NCBI RefSeq assembly: GCF_003945385.1
Contig: NZ_AP018920.1
Coordinates: forward strand, 992,001-1,056,000
Direction: 5' to 3'
Length of the DNA: 64,000 nt
From: Pseudonocardia autotrophica
Lineage (GTDB): Bacteria; Actinomycetota; Actinomycetes; Mycobacteriales; Pseudonocardiaceae
The position numbers and the translations under genes are program-made. This document shows, in pieces, positions 9,365-18,192 of this stretch (the stretch's first letter is position 1; every line of letters begins with the position of its first letter). The notes under the pieces are model-generated. The model saw nothing but the letters and a program-made list of their open reading frames with translations, ran no database searches and was not told the DNA's origin.

Positions 9365-9390
9365 GAGGGGCGGCCCGCGGGTCGCCCCTC
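9365..9390 (+). terminator. Second hairpin before the protease gene, possible attenuator
   Basis: GAGGGGCG / CGCCCCTC arms around GCCCGCGGGT. The inner bases extend the stem to about 12 pairs with one G-U. It lies 50 bases before the protease start and directly after the AT-rich stem-loop. Partial termination here would give more peptide mRNA than protease mRNA. Confidence 0.55.
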
Positions 9391-9440
9391 TGGTGCGTTC
9401 CAGACATTTCCGGTGGCGATCAGGTGAACAGAGGACGGCA

Positions 9441-11723
9441 ATGCAGACCGTGGTTCTCGACCCGTCGACCCAGCTCGTCGAGGCCCCGTTCCGCCCGGCC
9501 GCCGGGATCGAGCTCGTGGGGCCGTATCAGGGCTCGGGCTACGCCGCGCAGCGCTACGTCGTCGTCCGCGGCGACGGCCAGGTCGTCCAGCTGTCCGAAC
9601 TGCTCTTCCGGATCGCCTCGGCCGTCGACGGCCGCTCGGGGACGGCGGAGCTGGCCGAGCGGGTCGCCGCCGAGTCCGGCGAGGATCTCACCGCGGTCGA
9701 CGTGGACGCACTCGTCCGGGAGCGGCTGGTCCCGGCCGGCCTGGTCGAGACCGACGGGGCCGGGGACGGCGAGGAGCCCGAACGGCTGGAGCAGCGTCCC
9801 GATCACCTGCTGATGCTGCGGTTCCGGCTGCCGGTGGTGCCGCCGTCGGTGAGCTGGGTGATCGCCGGGATGTTCACCTGGCTGCACCGGCCGTTCGTCG
9901 TGGTCCCGGTGCTGATCGCGGTGCTGGCGCTCGATCTGGCGGTGCTGTTCGGCGGTGGGATCGCCGGCGCCCTCGGCGGGGCGGGCGACATGGTCGCGAA
10001 CCCCGCACTGGTGCTGGTGGTGCTCGGCCTGTTCCTCGCCGCCGGGGCCTTCCACGAGGCCGGGCACGTGTCCGCCTGCCGCTACGGCGGCGCCCGGCCC
10101 GGTGCGATGGGGCTCGGCGTCTACCTGGTCTGGCCGGCCTTCTACAGCACCGTCACCGACAGCTACCGGCTGTCGAGGGCCGGACGGCTGCGCACCGACC
10201 TGGGCGGGGTCTACTTCAACGCGATGGTGCTCGGCGGGCTCGCCGCGACCTGGCTGGTCACCGGCACGGACTGGCTGCTCGTCGTGCTGGCGGTGCTGCA
10301 CCTGGAGACCGCCCGGCAGTTCCTGCCGATGATCCGGCTCGACGGCTACTACATCCTCAGCGACATCGTCGGCGTCCCGGACCTGTTCAGCTATCTCGGG
10401 CCGGTGCTGCGCAGCCGGCTGCCCGGCGCGAAACCGGACCCGAAGCTGACCCAGCTGCGGCCGGGGGTCCGCCGCACCGTCGAGCTGTGGGTCGCGCTCG
10501 TCGTCCCGTTCCTGGTGCTGTTCCTCGGCGGGTTCCTGCTGGCCGCACCGGTCGTCGTGCCCGAGATGCTCGGCGGAGCCCGCGGTTTCCTCGACGACGC
10601 CGCGGCCGGGGTACGGGACGGGGTCGCGGTCGAGGCGGTGCTCGGCACGGTCCGCGCCGCGCTGCTGGTGCTGCCGATCGTCGGCGGCGCGCTGCTGCTC
10701 GGCCTGGTGCTCTCGCTGCTCGGCCGGCCGCTGCTGCGCCGGCTCGTCGAGACCCACCGCACCGGTGACCGGGCGCTGCCGACGCTCGTCGGCACCCTGC
10801 TGCCGGTGCTGCTGATCGGTGCGCTCACCGCGGCCGGGGCGCAGCAGCTGCCCGCGGTGGCCGGGTCGTCGGACCCGCTGGGGCTGGGTGCACGGCAGAT
10901 CGCCGCGCTGGTCACGCTCGCCGGCACCTCCGGGCCGGTCACCGGGGTGCTGCTCGGCGCGGTCACCGCGGTGCTGCTGTGGCCGATGGGCCGCCGGATC
11001 GGGCTGCCCGCGCCGATCGTGGGCCTGGCCGTCGTGCTGGCCGGTGCGGTGCCCCCGTTGGTCGTGCTGCACGCGGCCGCGGACCCGGCCGCCCCTGCGG
11101 CGTTCTGGTTGCTGGTCGCCGCGCTGCTCGCCGGCCGGGGCCCGGCCGCGGCCCGGGGTGCCTACCTGGCCTGCGGGATCGCGGTCCTGACCACACCGGT
11201 CGCGGCGGTGGCGCTGGCGGCGTTCGTCGCGCACGCCATCCGCACCGGCCAGCTGGGACCGCGGCTGCGCCCGGCCGGCCGGTGGACGGTGGGACTCGTC
11301 GCCGCCACCGTCGCGGCGCTCGGCGGCGGGGTACTCATCGGCCGCGCCGGGGTGTTCCCGGACGTGAGCCCGACACAGCTCGTCCTGATCGCCGCCGGCG
11401 CGCTCCTGGTGCTGCTGACCGTGCGCTTCCGGCGCCCACTGGCCCCGCTCGGCACCGGCGCGGCGGTGCTGCTCACCGCGACGCTGTTCCCCGACACCAG
11501 GACGGCCGCGGTGCTGCTGCTCGGGCCGGTGATGGCGATGCTCGCCGCCGGGCTGGCCGATCGGGTGCTGGACCGGGAACGACCGGTGCGGGCGGGGGCG
11601 CTGCTCGGCGCGACGGTGGCGGTGCTGCTGGCGGCGTCCGGCCCGGTGGTGACCGCGGCGGCGAGCGCCGCGGCGCCCGCTCCGGCCACCGGATCGGTGC
11701 CGGTGTCCGGAACGTTGCGGTGA
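9441..11723 (+). CDS. Membrane M50-type metalloprotease with PqqD/RRE-like N-terminal domain
   Basis: A 760-residue protein; ATG at 9441 has GAGGAC upstream. Residues about 20-105 resemble PqqD-type RiPP recognition domains (YVVVRGDGQVVQLSELLFRI, then a helical region ending LVPAGLVE). The membrane domain holds HEAGH (His205, Glu206, His209) inside a hydrophobic helix and the third zinc ligand in RLDGYYILSD (Asp301), the site-2-protease arrangement. Many further hydrophobic segments run to the C-terminus, making it longer than typical putative peptide zinc metalloproteases. By family knowledge it would bind a leader peptide, cleave it within the membrane and perhaps help export. The obvious substrate is the Gly-rich peptide upstream. 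Confidence 0.75.
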   Translation: MQTVVLDPSTQLVEAPFRPAAGIELVGPYQGSGYAAQRYVVVRGDGQVVQLSELLFRIASAVDGRSGTAELAERVAAESGEDLTAVDVDALVRERLVPAGLVETDGAGDGEEPERLEQRPDHLLMLRFRLPVVPPSVSWVIAGMFTWLHRPFVVVPVLIAVLALDLAVLFGGGIAGALGGAGDMVANPALVLVVLGLFLAAGAFHEAGHVSACRYGGARPGAMGLGVYLVWPAFYSTVTDSYRLSRAGRLRTDLGGVYFNAMVLGGLAATWLVTGTDWLLVVLAVLHLETARQFLPMIRLDGYYILSDIVGVPDLFSYLGPVLRSRLPGAKPDPKLTQLRPGVRRTVELWVALVVPFLVLFLGGFLLAAPVVVPEMLGGARGFLDDAAAGVRDGVAVEAVLGTVRAALLVLPIVGGALLLGLVLSLLGRPLLRRLVETHRTGDRALPTLVGTLLPVLLIGALTAAGAQQLPAVAGSSDPLGLGARQIAALVTLAGTSGPVTGVLLGAVTAVLLWPMGRRIGLPAPIVGLAVVLAGAVPPLVVLHAAADPAAPAAFWLLVAALLAGRGPAAARGAYLACGIAVLTTPVAAVALAAFVAHAIRTGQLGPRLRPAGRWTVGLVAATVAALGGGVLIGRAGVFPDVSPTQLVLIAAGALLVLLTVRFRRPLAPLGTGAAVLLTATLFPDTRTAAVLLLGPVMAMLAAGLADRVLDRERPVRAGALLGATVAVLLAASGPVVTAAASAAAPAPATGSVPVSGTLR

Positions 11724-11803
11724 GCACTCCGCCGCCGAGGTGAACCGAACCGGCCCCCCGAACGGACATACCCCTGGGAGCTCGCCGACGGGGGGAGGAT
11801 CGC

Positions 11804-14524
11804 GTGGCCGCAGTGGCGCCGCCGTCCGACCGCCGCCGTGATGCCGGGCCCGCGGTGCTGAGTGCGCATCCGTCGCTGGTCGGGCGGGACGCCGAGCTCG
11901 CCGTCCTGCAGCGGTTCCTGGTGGACGCCGCACCGGGCGGGGTGCTGCTGACCGGGCCGCTCGGGGTGGGGCGGACCCGGCTGCTGCGGGAGGCGGTCCG
12001 CCTCGCCCGCGATCTCGGGCGCCGCACCGTGCTCGTCACCGGGACCGGGCCGGACGTCCCGCTGGGGCCGCTCGCGCACGTGGTGCCGCCGGTGCCGGGG
12101 GAGGCGGACCGGTTCGTCCTGCTGCAACATGCGCTCGCCGCGCTGCGCGGTGATCGGGACCGCCCGGTGATCGCGGTCGACGACGCGCACCGGCTCGACG
12201 ACCTCACCTGCTCGGTGCTGGAGCAGCTGCTGCTCGCCGGGGACGCCACGGTCGTCGCGACCGAACGCAGCGACCATGCCCGGGTCGATCGGCTGCGCAC
12301 CCTCGGCGACGACGTGCGGCCGCTCGCGATCCGTCCGCTGGCCGATGCGGACACCGACCGGCTGCTGCACGGCATGCTCGGGGGCGACGTCGAGGCCCGT
12401 ACCGCGCAGCGGCTGCGCGAGCTGGCCCAGGGCACCCCGCTGTTCCTGCGGGAGATCGTGCGCGCGGGTCACGAGACCGGCCGGCTCACCCGTGACTCCG
12501 GCCCGTGGCGGTGGGACGGCCCGATGGAACCGCCGCCGCGACTCGGGTCGTTCGTGCTGGCCGGGCTGGGTGCCGACGAGCGGGCCGTGCTGGAACAGCT
12601 GGTGGCGGGCGTGCCGGGCGCCGGGTACGGCGGTGCGGGGGAGCTGGTCCGGCGGGAGCTGATCCGGATCGACCGCGCCGGGCGGGCCGAGGTGCCGCCG
12701 TTCGTGGCCGCCGTCGTCGCGGGTGCGGATCGCGCCGAACCGGAGGTGCCCGCCGCCCGGGCGCCCGGCGACCGGCCGGACCCGGTGGCGGCCGCGATCG
12801 CGGCCAACCGCGACCTGGACCACGCCGGCGCCGAGCGGATCGCGCGGCACGCACTCGCCGACGACCGGGACGGCGCCGCTCATCTGGAGCTGATCGAGGC
12901 GCTGCGCTGGCAGGACCGCGGGGCCGAGCTGCCGCCGCTGCTCGACGCGGCCGCCCGCCGGGTACGCACCGGCGACGGCCCGGCCCGGCTCGCACTGACC
13001 CGGGCGCTGCTCGCGCGGCGCGCCGGGGAGCCGGCGCTCGCGGCGGCCGAGGCCGCGCTCGCCGGGGCGGGGCGCGCGGCCCCGGCGAGCCCGGCCGCCC
13101 CGGAGGGCCTGGCTGTCGCGGCGGACCCGGGGGGTTCGCGGGACTCGCCCGCCGCGGTGACCGCCGTGCTGGAGGCGGCCGCCCGGCTGGACGGCGTCGC
13201 GCTCGCCCGGACCGTGCGTCCGTCCACCGGGCCGCACAGCCGCACGGCGGCTGGCCCGGCTCCCGGCGACAACGGGCCGGACGGACGTCCGGAGGCGGTC
13301 CCCGGCGACGATCCGGGGGCGGGAGGCTCCGCCGCGCGGCGCGAGCCCCCGCCGGCCGGGCAGGACCTGCCCGGCGGCCGCTGGGCCGCGCTCGCCGCCG
13401 CAGCCCGGGCCGGCCGGCTCGCGGCCGCCGGCCGGCCCGCGGAGGCGCTCGCCACGGTCGCCGGGGTCCGATCGGACCCGGACACCGGCGACCGCGCCGA
13501 ACCGGCGCTCACCCGGCTGCTGCTGGTGGACGCGGAGCTGTCCGCGCTGCGTGTCGCCGGGCGTCCGGAGGAGCTGGAGCGCGCCGCCGAGGACGCGCAC
13601 CGCCACAACCTCGCCGCACCCGGCTGGGCCGGGGACGCGTGGATCGCCTGGCACCGGGGCCGGGCCGCCCTGGTCCGGGGCGATCTCGACGCCGCGGGAC
13701 GGCACCTGGCCGAGGCGCGGGCCGGCACCTCCGATCGTGACCCGATGGGCCTGGCGGCCGACTGCACCGCGACGCTCGCGCTGGTGCTCGTGCTCACCGG
13801 TGAGCGGGATCGGGCGCGGGAACTGCTCGACGGGCTGCCCGAAGGAGCGCCGCCGGCCGCGACCGCCGCCGTGGTGCGGGCCCGGACCTGGTTGCAGGCC
13901 GCCGACACGTCCGGGGCCGCCCCGGTCCGCGCGCTGCTGGCCGAGGCGCGATCCGCCGCGTCCCGCGGGGACCTGGTCACCGAGGTCGTGCTGCTCCACG
14001 ACGTGGCCCGGCTCGGCCGTCCGGACCGGGTCGTCGACCGGCTCGCGGCGGTCGCAGCCCGCTGCCGGTCACCGCTGCTGCAGCTGTTCGCCGCACACGC
14101 GACCGCGGCGGCCCGGGCCGGAACCGCGGCGGGGGCCCGGCTCGACCGGGTGGCGGCCGATCTCGCGGTGGCCGGTGCCCGGCTGGACGCCGCCGACGTC
14201 GCGGCCGCCGCGGCCGCCGCGCACCACCGGGCCGGGGAGCGCCGCAGGTCCGCCTCGTCGGCGGCCAGGGCCACCGAGCTCGCGGGGACCTGCGGCGCCA
14301 GGACACCCGCCCTGGACCGGCTGGTCCGGCCCCGGCTGACCACCCGGGAACGGGAGATCGCCGAGATCGCGGCCGAGGGGGCGAGCAACGCCGAGGTGGC
14401 GCGCCGGCTGGTGCTGTCGGTGCGCACGGTGGAGACGCACCTTGCGCACGCCTACGCCAAGCTCGGGATCGGCGGGCGGGCCGGGCTGCCGACCGCACTG
14501 CCCGCCCCGGATCGGCCGGGTTGA
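11804..14524 (+). CDS. Large LuxR-family (LAL-type) transcriptional regulator
   Basis: A 906-residue protein with GGGGGGAGG before the GTG. The N-terminal AAA_16-like ATPase has GPLGVGRT (residues 51-58) at the Walker A position, with Arg57 where Lys is normal, and a Walker B-like VIAVDDAHRLDD. The middle is Ala/Arg-rich helical repeats with a Pro/Gly-rich insertion near 430-520. The C-terminus is a LuxR helix-turn-helix (LTTREREIAEIAAEGASNAEVARRL, then SVRTVETHL). LAL proteins are ATP-dependent activators, often of adjacent secondary-metabolite or transport genes. It lies 80 bases after the metalloprotease on the same strand and is a plausible regulator of the peptide cassette. Confidence 0.85.
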   Translation: MAAVAPPSDRRRDAGPAVLSAHPSLVGRDAELAVLQRFLVDAAPGGVLLTGPLGVGRTRLLREAVRLARDLGRRTVLVTGTGPDVPLGPLAHVVPPVPGEADRFVLLQHALAALRGDRDRPVIAVDDAHRLDDLTCSVLEQLLLAGDATVVATERSDHARVDRLRTLGDDVRPLAIRPLADADTDRLLHGMLGGDVEARTAQRLRELAQGTPLFLREIVRAGHETGRLTRDSGPWRWDGPMEPPPRLGSFVLAGLGADERAVLEQLVAGVPGAGYGGAGELVRRELIRIDRAGRAEVPPFVAAVVAGADRAEPEVPAARAPGDRPDPVAAAIAANRDLDHAGAERIARHALADDRDGAAHLELIEALRWQDRGAELPPLLDAAARRVRTGDGPARLALTRALLARRAGEPALAAAEAALAGAGRAAPASPAAPEGLAVAADPGGSRDSPAAVTAVLEAAARLDGVALARTVRPSTGPHSRTAAGPAPGDNGPDGRPEAVPGDDPGAGGSAARREPPPAGQDLPGGRWAALAAAARAGRLAAAGRPAEALATVAGVRSDPDTGDRAEPALTRLLLVDAELSALRVAGRPEELERAAEDAHRHNLAAPGWAGDAWIAWHRGRAALVRGDLDAAGRHLAEARAGTSDRDPMGLAADCTATLALVLVLTGERDRARELLDGLPEGAPPAATAAVVRARTWLQAADTSGAAPVRALLAEARSAASRGDLVTEVVLLHDVARLGRPDRVVDRLAAVAARCRSPLLQLFAAHATAAARAGTAAGARLDRVAADLAVAGARLDAADVAAAAAAAHHRAGERRRSASSAARATELAGTCGARTPALDRLVRPRLTTREREIAEIAAEGASNAEVARRLVLSVRTVETHLAHAYAKLGIGGRAGLPTALPAPDRPG

Positions 14525-14539
14525 CACCGGCCGCGCACC

Positions 14540-14821
14540 TCAGCGGTTCGCGATGCCGTCCAGACGTAGCTCCGCCGACTCGTCGCGGTGGGTGCCGGTC
14601 GTGCCGACGTGCTTGTCGCTGATGGTGGTGCCGTTGCGGACGACGTGGGCCAGCGCCATCGCGTGCCCGCGGCCGAGGTCGTAGTCGGCCTTCAGCCACG
14701 CCACGATGTCCCCGGCCTTCGTCTCCGGGCCGAATCCCTGCGCGGTCGCCTCGGCGACCAGCTCGGCCGGGATCTTCCCGGTCTTCTTCTCGATCGCGTC
14801 GAGGTAGGCCTGGAACGACAT
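14540..14821 (-). CDS. DUF4287 domain protein
   Basis: A 93-residue protein beginning MSFQAYLDAIEKKTGKIP, with the conserved AWLKADYDLGRGHAMALAHVV region of DUF4287. This small family is often found alone or fused to DUF5655 and has no assigned reaction. It converges on the LuxR regulator 15 bases away and lies downstream of a phosphatase-like gene on the same strand. Confidence 0.85.
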   Translation of the reverse strand: MSFQAYLDAIEKKTGKIPAELVAEATAQGFGPETKAGDIVAWLKADYDLGRGHAMALAHVVRNGTTISDKHVGTTGTHRDESAELRLDGIANR

Positions 14822-14898
14822 GCTTCGGTCCGTTCTGTCGGGTGTGTTCTCCTCCGTCGGACCGTCCGCCCGGCCGGAACTCATCGGTGCCGTTCGTC

Positions 14899-15330
14899 TC
14901 AGCCTCGGAAGCGCCGCACGAACCGCTTCTGCCACGGGGTCTCGACCGCCCGTGGCGAGTAGTGGCTCCGGACGAACCCGACGGCGTCGCCGGCCGGAAC
15001 GCCGTCGATGACGGCGAGGCAGGCGAGCGCGGTGCCGGTGCGGCCGGACCCGCCGGCACAGGCGACCTCCACGCGTCCGGAGCCGGCCCGGTCGAGCAGC
15101 TCGTGCAGAGCTGCCCCGAACGCCGTCCGGTCGCGGGGGAGCAGGAAGTCGGGCCAACGCACCCAGCGCGACGGCCAGTCGGTGGCCGCGGGCTCGCTGC
15201 CGAGCAGGTAGAGCCCGAAGTCGGGGACCGGCCCGTCGGGGAGTGGTCGGCGCAGTGCGCGGCCGCGCACCAGTCGTCCGGAGGGGAGGCGCAGCACACC
15301 GGGCGCGCCCTCGGTCCAGGTACTCGTCAT
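14899..15330 (-). CDS. Protein-tyrosine-phosphatase-like protein
   Basis: A 143-residue protein with ATG at 15330. It contains VEVACAGGSGRTGTALACLA, the P-loop CxxxxxR of cysteine phosphatases (Cys and Arg present), and a WPDF motif that could supply the general-acid Asp. The fold is of the dual-specificity/PTP type found in actinomycete protein-swap families. The substrate cannot be predicted. It is 77 bases upstream of the DUF4287 gene, so the two may be cotranscribed. Confidence 0.75.
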   Translation of the reverse strand: MTSTWTEGAPGVLRLPSGRLVRGRALRRPLPDGPVPDFGLYLLGSEPAATDWPSRWVRWPDFLLPRDRTAFGAALHELLDRAGSGRVEVACAGGSGRTGTALACLAVIDGVPAGDAVGFVRSHYSPRAVETPWQKRFVRRFRG

Positions 15331-15802
15331 GCTCGGTCCGCCTCCCGGCGGTACGTCGCCGCCGGGACCAGGATCCCGGTCCGTCGGCGACGCCGGCCAT
15401 CGGGCTCGTGTGTGAGGCGGCCGGGGTTCGGGAGTGCTGCCCCATGGCACTCGTTCAGTCTCGGGTGGGCGTCGTCGACATGGCGCAGTGCAACGAGGCC
15501 GCGGCGCTCCATCCCACCATGCCCAGCCGGCTCGATCCGCACTACTACGGGTGCACTGGAAGACCTGGCGGGACCGGGCCCGCAGCCTGTGGGGGTGACA
15601 GCGGTTGTTCCTCGGTGGTGAACGGGCGGCCGGCGTCTTCGGTCCGATCGTGTCTCGTAACGGCTGCGTAGGCCGCGAGTCGTTCAGCGGGTACACCCTC
15701 ACCGACGTCTACTTCGATGACCTCCAACGGGAGATCGGACGATGAGAAGCGGGAGGGGCGCTGCTAGCGCGAGTGCAGGGCCGTCCCGCCGCCAGGGCCT
15801 TG
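15331..15802. other. Gene-poor stretch beside tRNA-Gln
   Basis: About 470 bases with no confident gene. Several short frames overlap on both strands but none has a recognisable domain. The best coding-like piece is the plus-strand tail at 15605-15745, listed separately. A tRNA border with fragments beside it fits decayed mobile or acquired DNA, but no integrase or repeat is visible. Confidence 0.4.
15605..15745 (+). pseudogene. Possible gene fragment (46-codon coding-like tail)
   Basis: A short frame after an in-frame TGA at 15596-15598 reads as a plausible protein end (GYTLTDVYFDDLQREIGR, stop at 15743-15745). No start with a ribosome site is visible; TTG at 15605 is the only candidate. It may be the 3' end of a lost gene. 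I cannot name the family. Confidence 0.25.
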
Positions 15803-15873
15803 CTCCGCCGCCAGGATTCGAACCTGGACCATCGGAACCAAAATCCGAGGTGCTGCCGTTACACCACGGCGGA
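15803..15873 (-). tRNA. tRNA-Gln (anticodon TTG)
   Basis: Cloverleaf read on the minus strand. The acceptor TCCGCCG pairs with CGGCGGA, discriminator G73. The anticodon arm TCGGA-TTTTGGT-TCCGA gives anticodon TTG, and the T-arm is CAGG-TTCGAAT-CCTG. CCA is not encoded. Length about 71 nt. Confidence 0.95.
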
Positions 15874-16063
15874 CTGTACCGAGCATGGTGACATGAGCGA
15901 TCAGACGCGCTCGCGGCGCACCTCGCCCTCGATCCGGTTTGCGAGGGTTGCTCCCCGGACAAACACCCACTATCGGGCGACCTCACCCCCGGGCGTGCCA
16001 CGAGCGTCCGGAGTTGACAGACTGAGATACGTGCTGAAAACGGGGGTTTCCAGGCAGGGTGGC

Positions 16064-17320
16064 GTGGAGTCCGACGCGGCAGGCGACAAGGAGGGCGTGC
16101 TGACCTGCCGGCTGTGCGGCTCCACGGACCTGCGCAGCTTCTGCGATCTCGGTGCGACGCCGCCCTGCGAGCTGTTCCTCACGCCGGAGGCGGCCGGACG
16201 CCCGGAGACGACCTACCCGCTGCACGTCCGGGTGTGCAACGCCTGCCTGCTGGCGCAGCTCCCGCCGGAGATCACGCCGGAGGAGACGTTCTCCGAGTAC
16301 GCCTACTTCTCCTCGTTCAGCTCGTCCTGGGTGGAGCACGCCCGCCGGTTCGTCGACTCCGCCGCCGAGCGGGCCGGTCTGGGGGCCGATTCGTTCGTCG
16401 TCGAGGTCGCCAGCAACGACGGATACCTGCTCCAGCACGTGGTCGAGAAGGGCATCCGCTGCCTCGGCGTGGAGCCGAGCGTGAACGTCGGCGAGGCCGC
16501 CCGGGACAAGGGCGTCCCGACGCTCACCGCGTTCCTCACCCCGGAGACCGGTGCCCGGGTCCGCGCCGAGCACGGCCCGGCCGACCTGGTCTGCGGCAAC
16601 AACGTCTTCGCCCACATCCCGGACGTCGTCGGCTTCGCGCAGGGCCTGCGCGCCATGGTCGCCGACGACGGCTGGGTCTCGATCGAGGTCCAGCACCTGC
16701 TCACGCTGGTCGAGCGCCGCCAGTTCGACACGATCTATCACGAGCACTTCCAGTACTACACGCTGCTCACCGGGCAGCGGGCGCTCGCCGCGGGCGGCCT
16801 GACCCTGGTCGACGTCGAGCTGCTCGACACGCACGGCGGCTCCATCCGGATGTGGGCCCGGCCCGACGGTGCCGCCGGCGAGCCGAGCGATCGGGTGCGC
16901 GAGGTGCTCGCGGCCGAGTCGGCGGCGGGCCTGCACAGCGCGGAGGGGCACGACGGGTTCGCCGAGGCGGTCTCGACGATCCGGGACGACCTGGTCTCGT
17001 TCCTGATCGACGCCCGCAGACGGGGGAAGCGGGTCGTCGGCTACGGCGCGCCGGGCAAGGGCAACACCCTGCTCAACTACTGCGGTATCCGCCCCGATCT
17101 GCTCGAGTACACCGTCGACCGGAACCCGTACAAGCACGGGCGGCTGACGCCGGGTACCCGGATCCCGATCCACCCACCGGAGCGGATCGACGCCGACCGC
17201 CCCGACTACGTCCTGATCCTTCCCTGGAACCTGCGTACCGAGCTCGCCGGACAACTCGCCCACGTGCACGACTGGGGCGGCCGGCTGGTGTTCCCGATCC
17301 CGTCGCTCGAGGTGGTCTGA
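16064..17320 (+). CDS. Sugar C-methyltransferase-type SAM-dependent methyltransferase
   Basis: A 418-residue three-part protein of the deoxysugar C-methyltransferase type (TcaB9/NovU-like architecture). The N-terminal zinc-binding domain has CRLCGS and CNAC pairs, the central SAM-binding domain has VVEVASNDGYLLQ, and the C-terminal domain contains GKRVVGYGAPGKGNTLLNYCGI. The start is uncertain: GTG 16064 has a GGCAGGG-like ribosome site, while GTG 16097 (closer to usual family starts) has AAGGAGGG only one base away. The next gene starts one base after its stop. It probably methylates a carbon of a nucleotide-linked keto sugar; the actual sugar is unknown. Confidence 0.85.
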   Translation: MESDAAGDKEGVLTCRLCGSTDLRSFCDLGATPPCELFLTPEAAGRPETTYPLHVRVCNACLLAQLPPEITPEETFSEYAYFSSFSSSWVEHARRFVDSAAERAGLGADSFVVEVASNDGYLLQHVVEKGIRCLGVEPSVNVGEAARDKGVPTLTAFLTPETGARVRAEHGPADLVCGNNVFAHIPDVVGFAQGLRAMVADDGWVSIEVQHLLTLVERRQFDTIYHEHFQYYTLLTGQRALAAGGLTLVDVELLDTHGGSIRMWARPDGAAGEPSDRVREVLAAESAAGLHSAEGHDGFAEAVSTIRDDLVSFLIDARRRGKRVVGYGAPGKGNTLLNYCGIRPDLLEYTVDRNPYKHGRLTPGTRIPIHPPERIDADRPDYVLILPWNLRTELAGQLAHVHDWGGRLVFPIPSLEVV

Positions 17321-17321
17321 C

Positions 17322-18161
17322 GTGAAGGTCGTCCTGTTCTGCGGTGGTTACGGCATGCGCATGCGCGACGGCGCGTCCGACCTCCCGAAGCCGATGCATC
17401 CGGTCGGGCCCCGGCCGCTGATCTGGCACGTGATGCGCTACTACGCCCATTTCGGACACAAGGACTTCGTCCTGTGCCTGGGCTACGGCGCACACCACAT
17501 CAAGAACTACTTCCTGAACTACGACGAGACCGAGTCCAACGACTTCGTGCTGCACCACGGCGAGGTCGATCTGATGGGCAGCGACATCCAGGACTGGAAC
17601 ATCACGTTCGTCCACACCGGTCTGGACTCGCCGATCGGGGAGCGGCTGCGCCGGGTGCGCCATCTCGTCGAGGGCGACGAGATGTTCCACGCCAACTACG
17701 CCGACGTCCTCACCGACGCCCCGCTGGACCGGATGATCGACCAGTTCCGCGGCACCGACGCGATCGGTCAGCTGATGGCCGTCCCGCCGCAGTCGGCGTT
17801 CCACTGCGTGGACGTGACCGACGACGGGAAGCTGGAATCGATCACCACGCTGCAGGAGATGCCGTTGTACGAGAACGGCGGCTACCTGATGTTCCGGCCC
17901 GAGGTCTTCGACTACCTCGAGAAGGACTGTGACCTCATCGGCGACGTGTGTGCACCGCTGGCCCGCAAGGGCAGGATGGCGGCGTTCCGGCACCGGGGAT
18001 TCTGGCAGCCCGCGGACACCGTGAAGGAGCGCAATGCTCTGGAGGCCGCCTACCAGGGCGGCGCCCGGCCGTGGATGCTGTGGGAGTCGCACGGGACCGA
18101 TCGCGACCCGCTGCAGGCCGCGATCGTCGCGATGCACAGCAGCAGCCACCAGCGCGACTGA
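17322..18161 (+). CDS. Sugar-1-phosphate nucleotidyltransferase (RfbF-like)
   Basis: A 279-residue NTP-transferase. The N-terminal LFCGGYGMRMRD and LPKPMHPVG match the GGxGxR...PKP nucleotide-binding signature, and later parts resemble glucose-1-phosphate cytidylyltransferase. It would activate a hexose-1-phosphate as a CDP- or other NDP-sugar. The GTG start lies one base after the methyltransferase stop, so the genes are coupled. Exact nucleotide and sugar cannot be read from sequence. Confidence 0.85.
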   Translation: MKVVLFCGGYGMRMRDGASDLPKPMHPVGPRPLIWHVMRYYAHFGHKDFVLCLGYGAHHIKNYFLNYDETESNDFVLHHGEVDLMGSDIQDWNITFVHTGLDSPIGERLRRVRHLVEGDEMFHANYADVLTDAPLDRMIDQFRGTDAIGQLMAVPPQSAFHCVDVTDDGKLESITTLQEMPLYENGGYLMFRPEVFDYLEKDCDLIGDVCAPLARKGRMAAFRHRGFWQPADTVKERNALEAAYQGGARPWMLWESHGTDRDPLQAAIVAMHSSSHQRD

Positions 18162-18192
18162 CGCGCCGAGTTGCCGGAGGGACCGAGAGAAC

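Noticed and set aside
15545..15727. Minus-strand 60-codon frame beginning MEVIEVDVGEG
   Set aside because: No ribosome site, no recognisable domain, and it overlaps the plus-strand coding-like tail.
16014..16040. TTGACA at 16014 as a sigma-70-type -35 box for the sugar cassette
   Set aside because: No acceptable -10 box at 16-18 bases, so I do not call a promoter.
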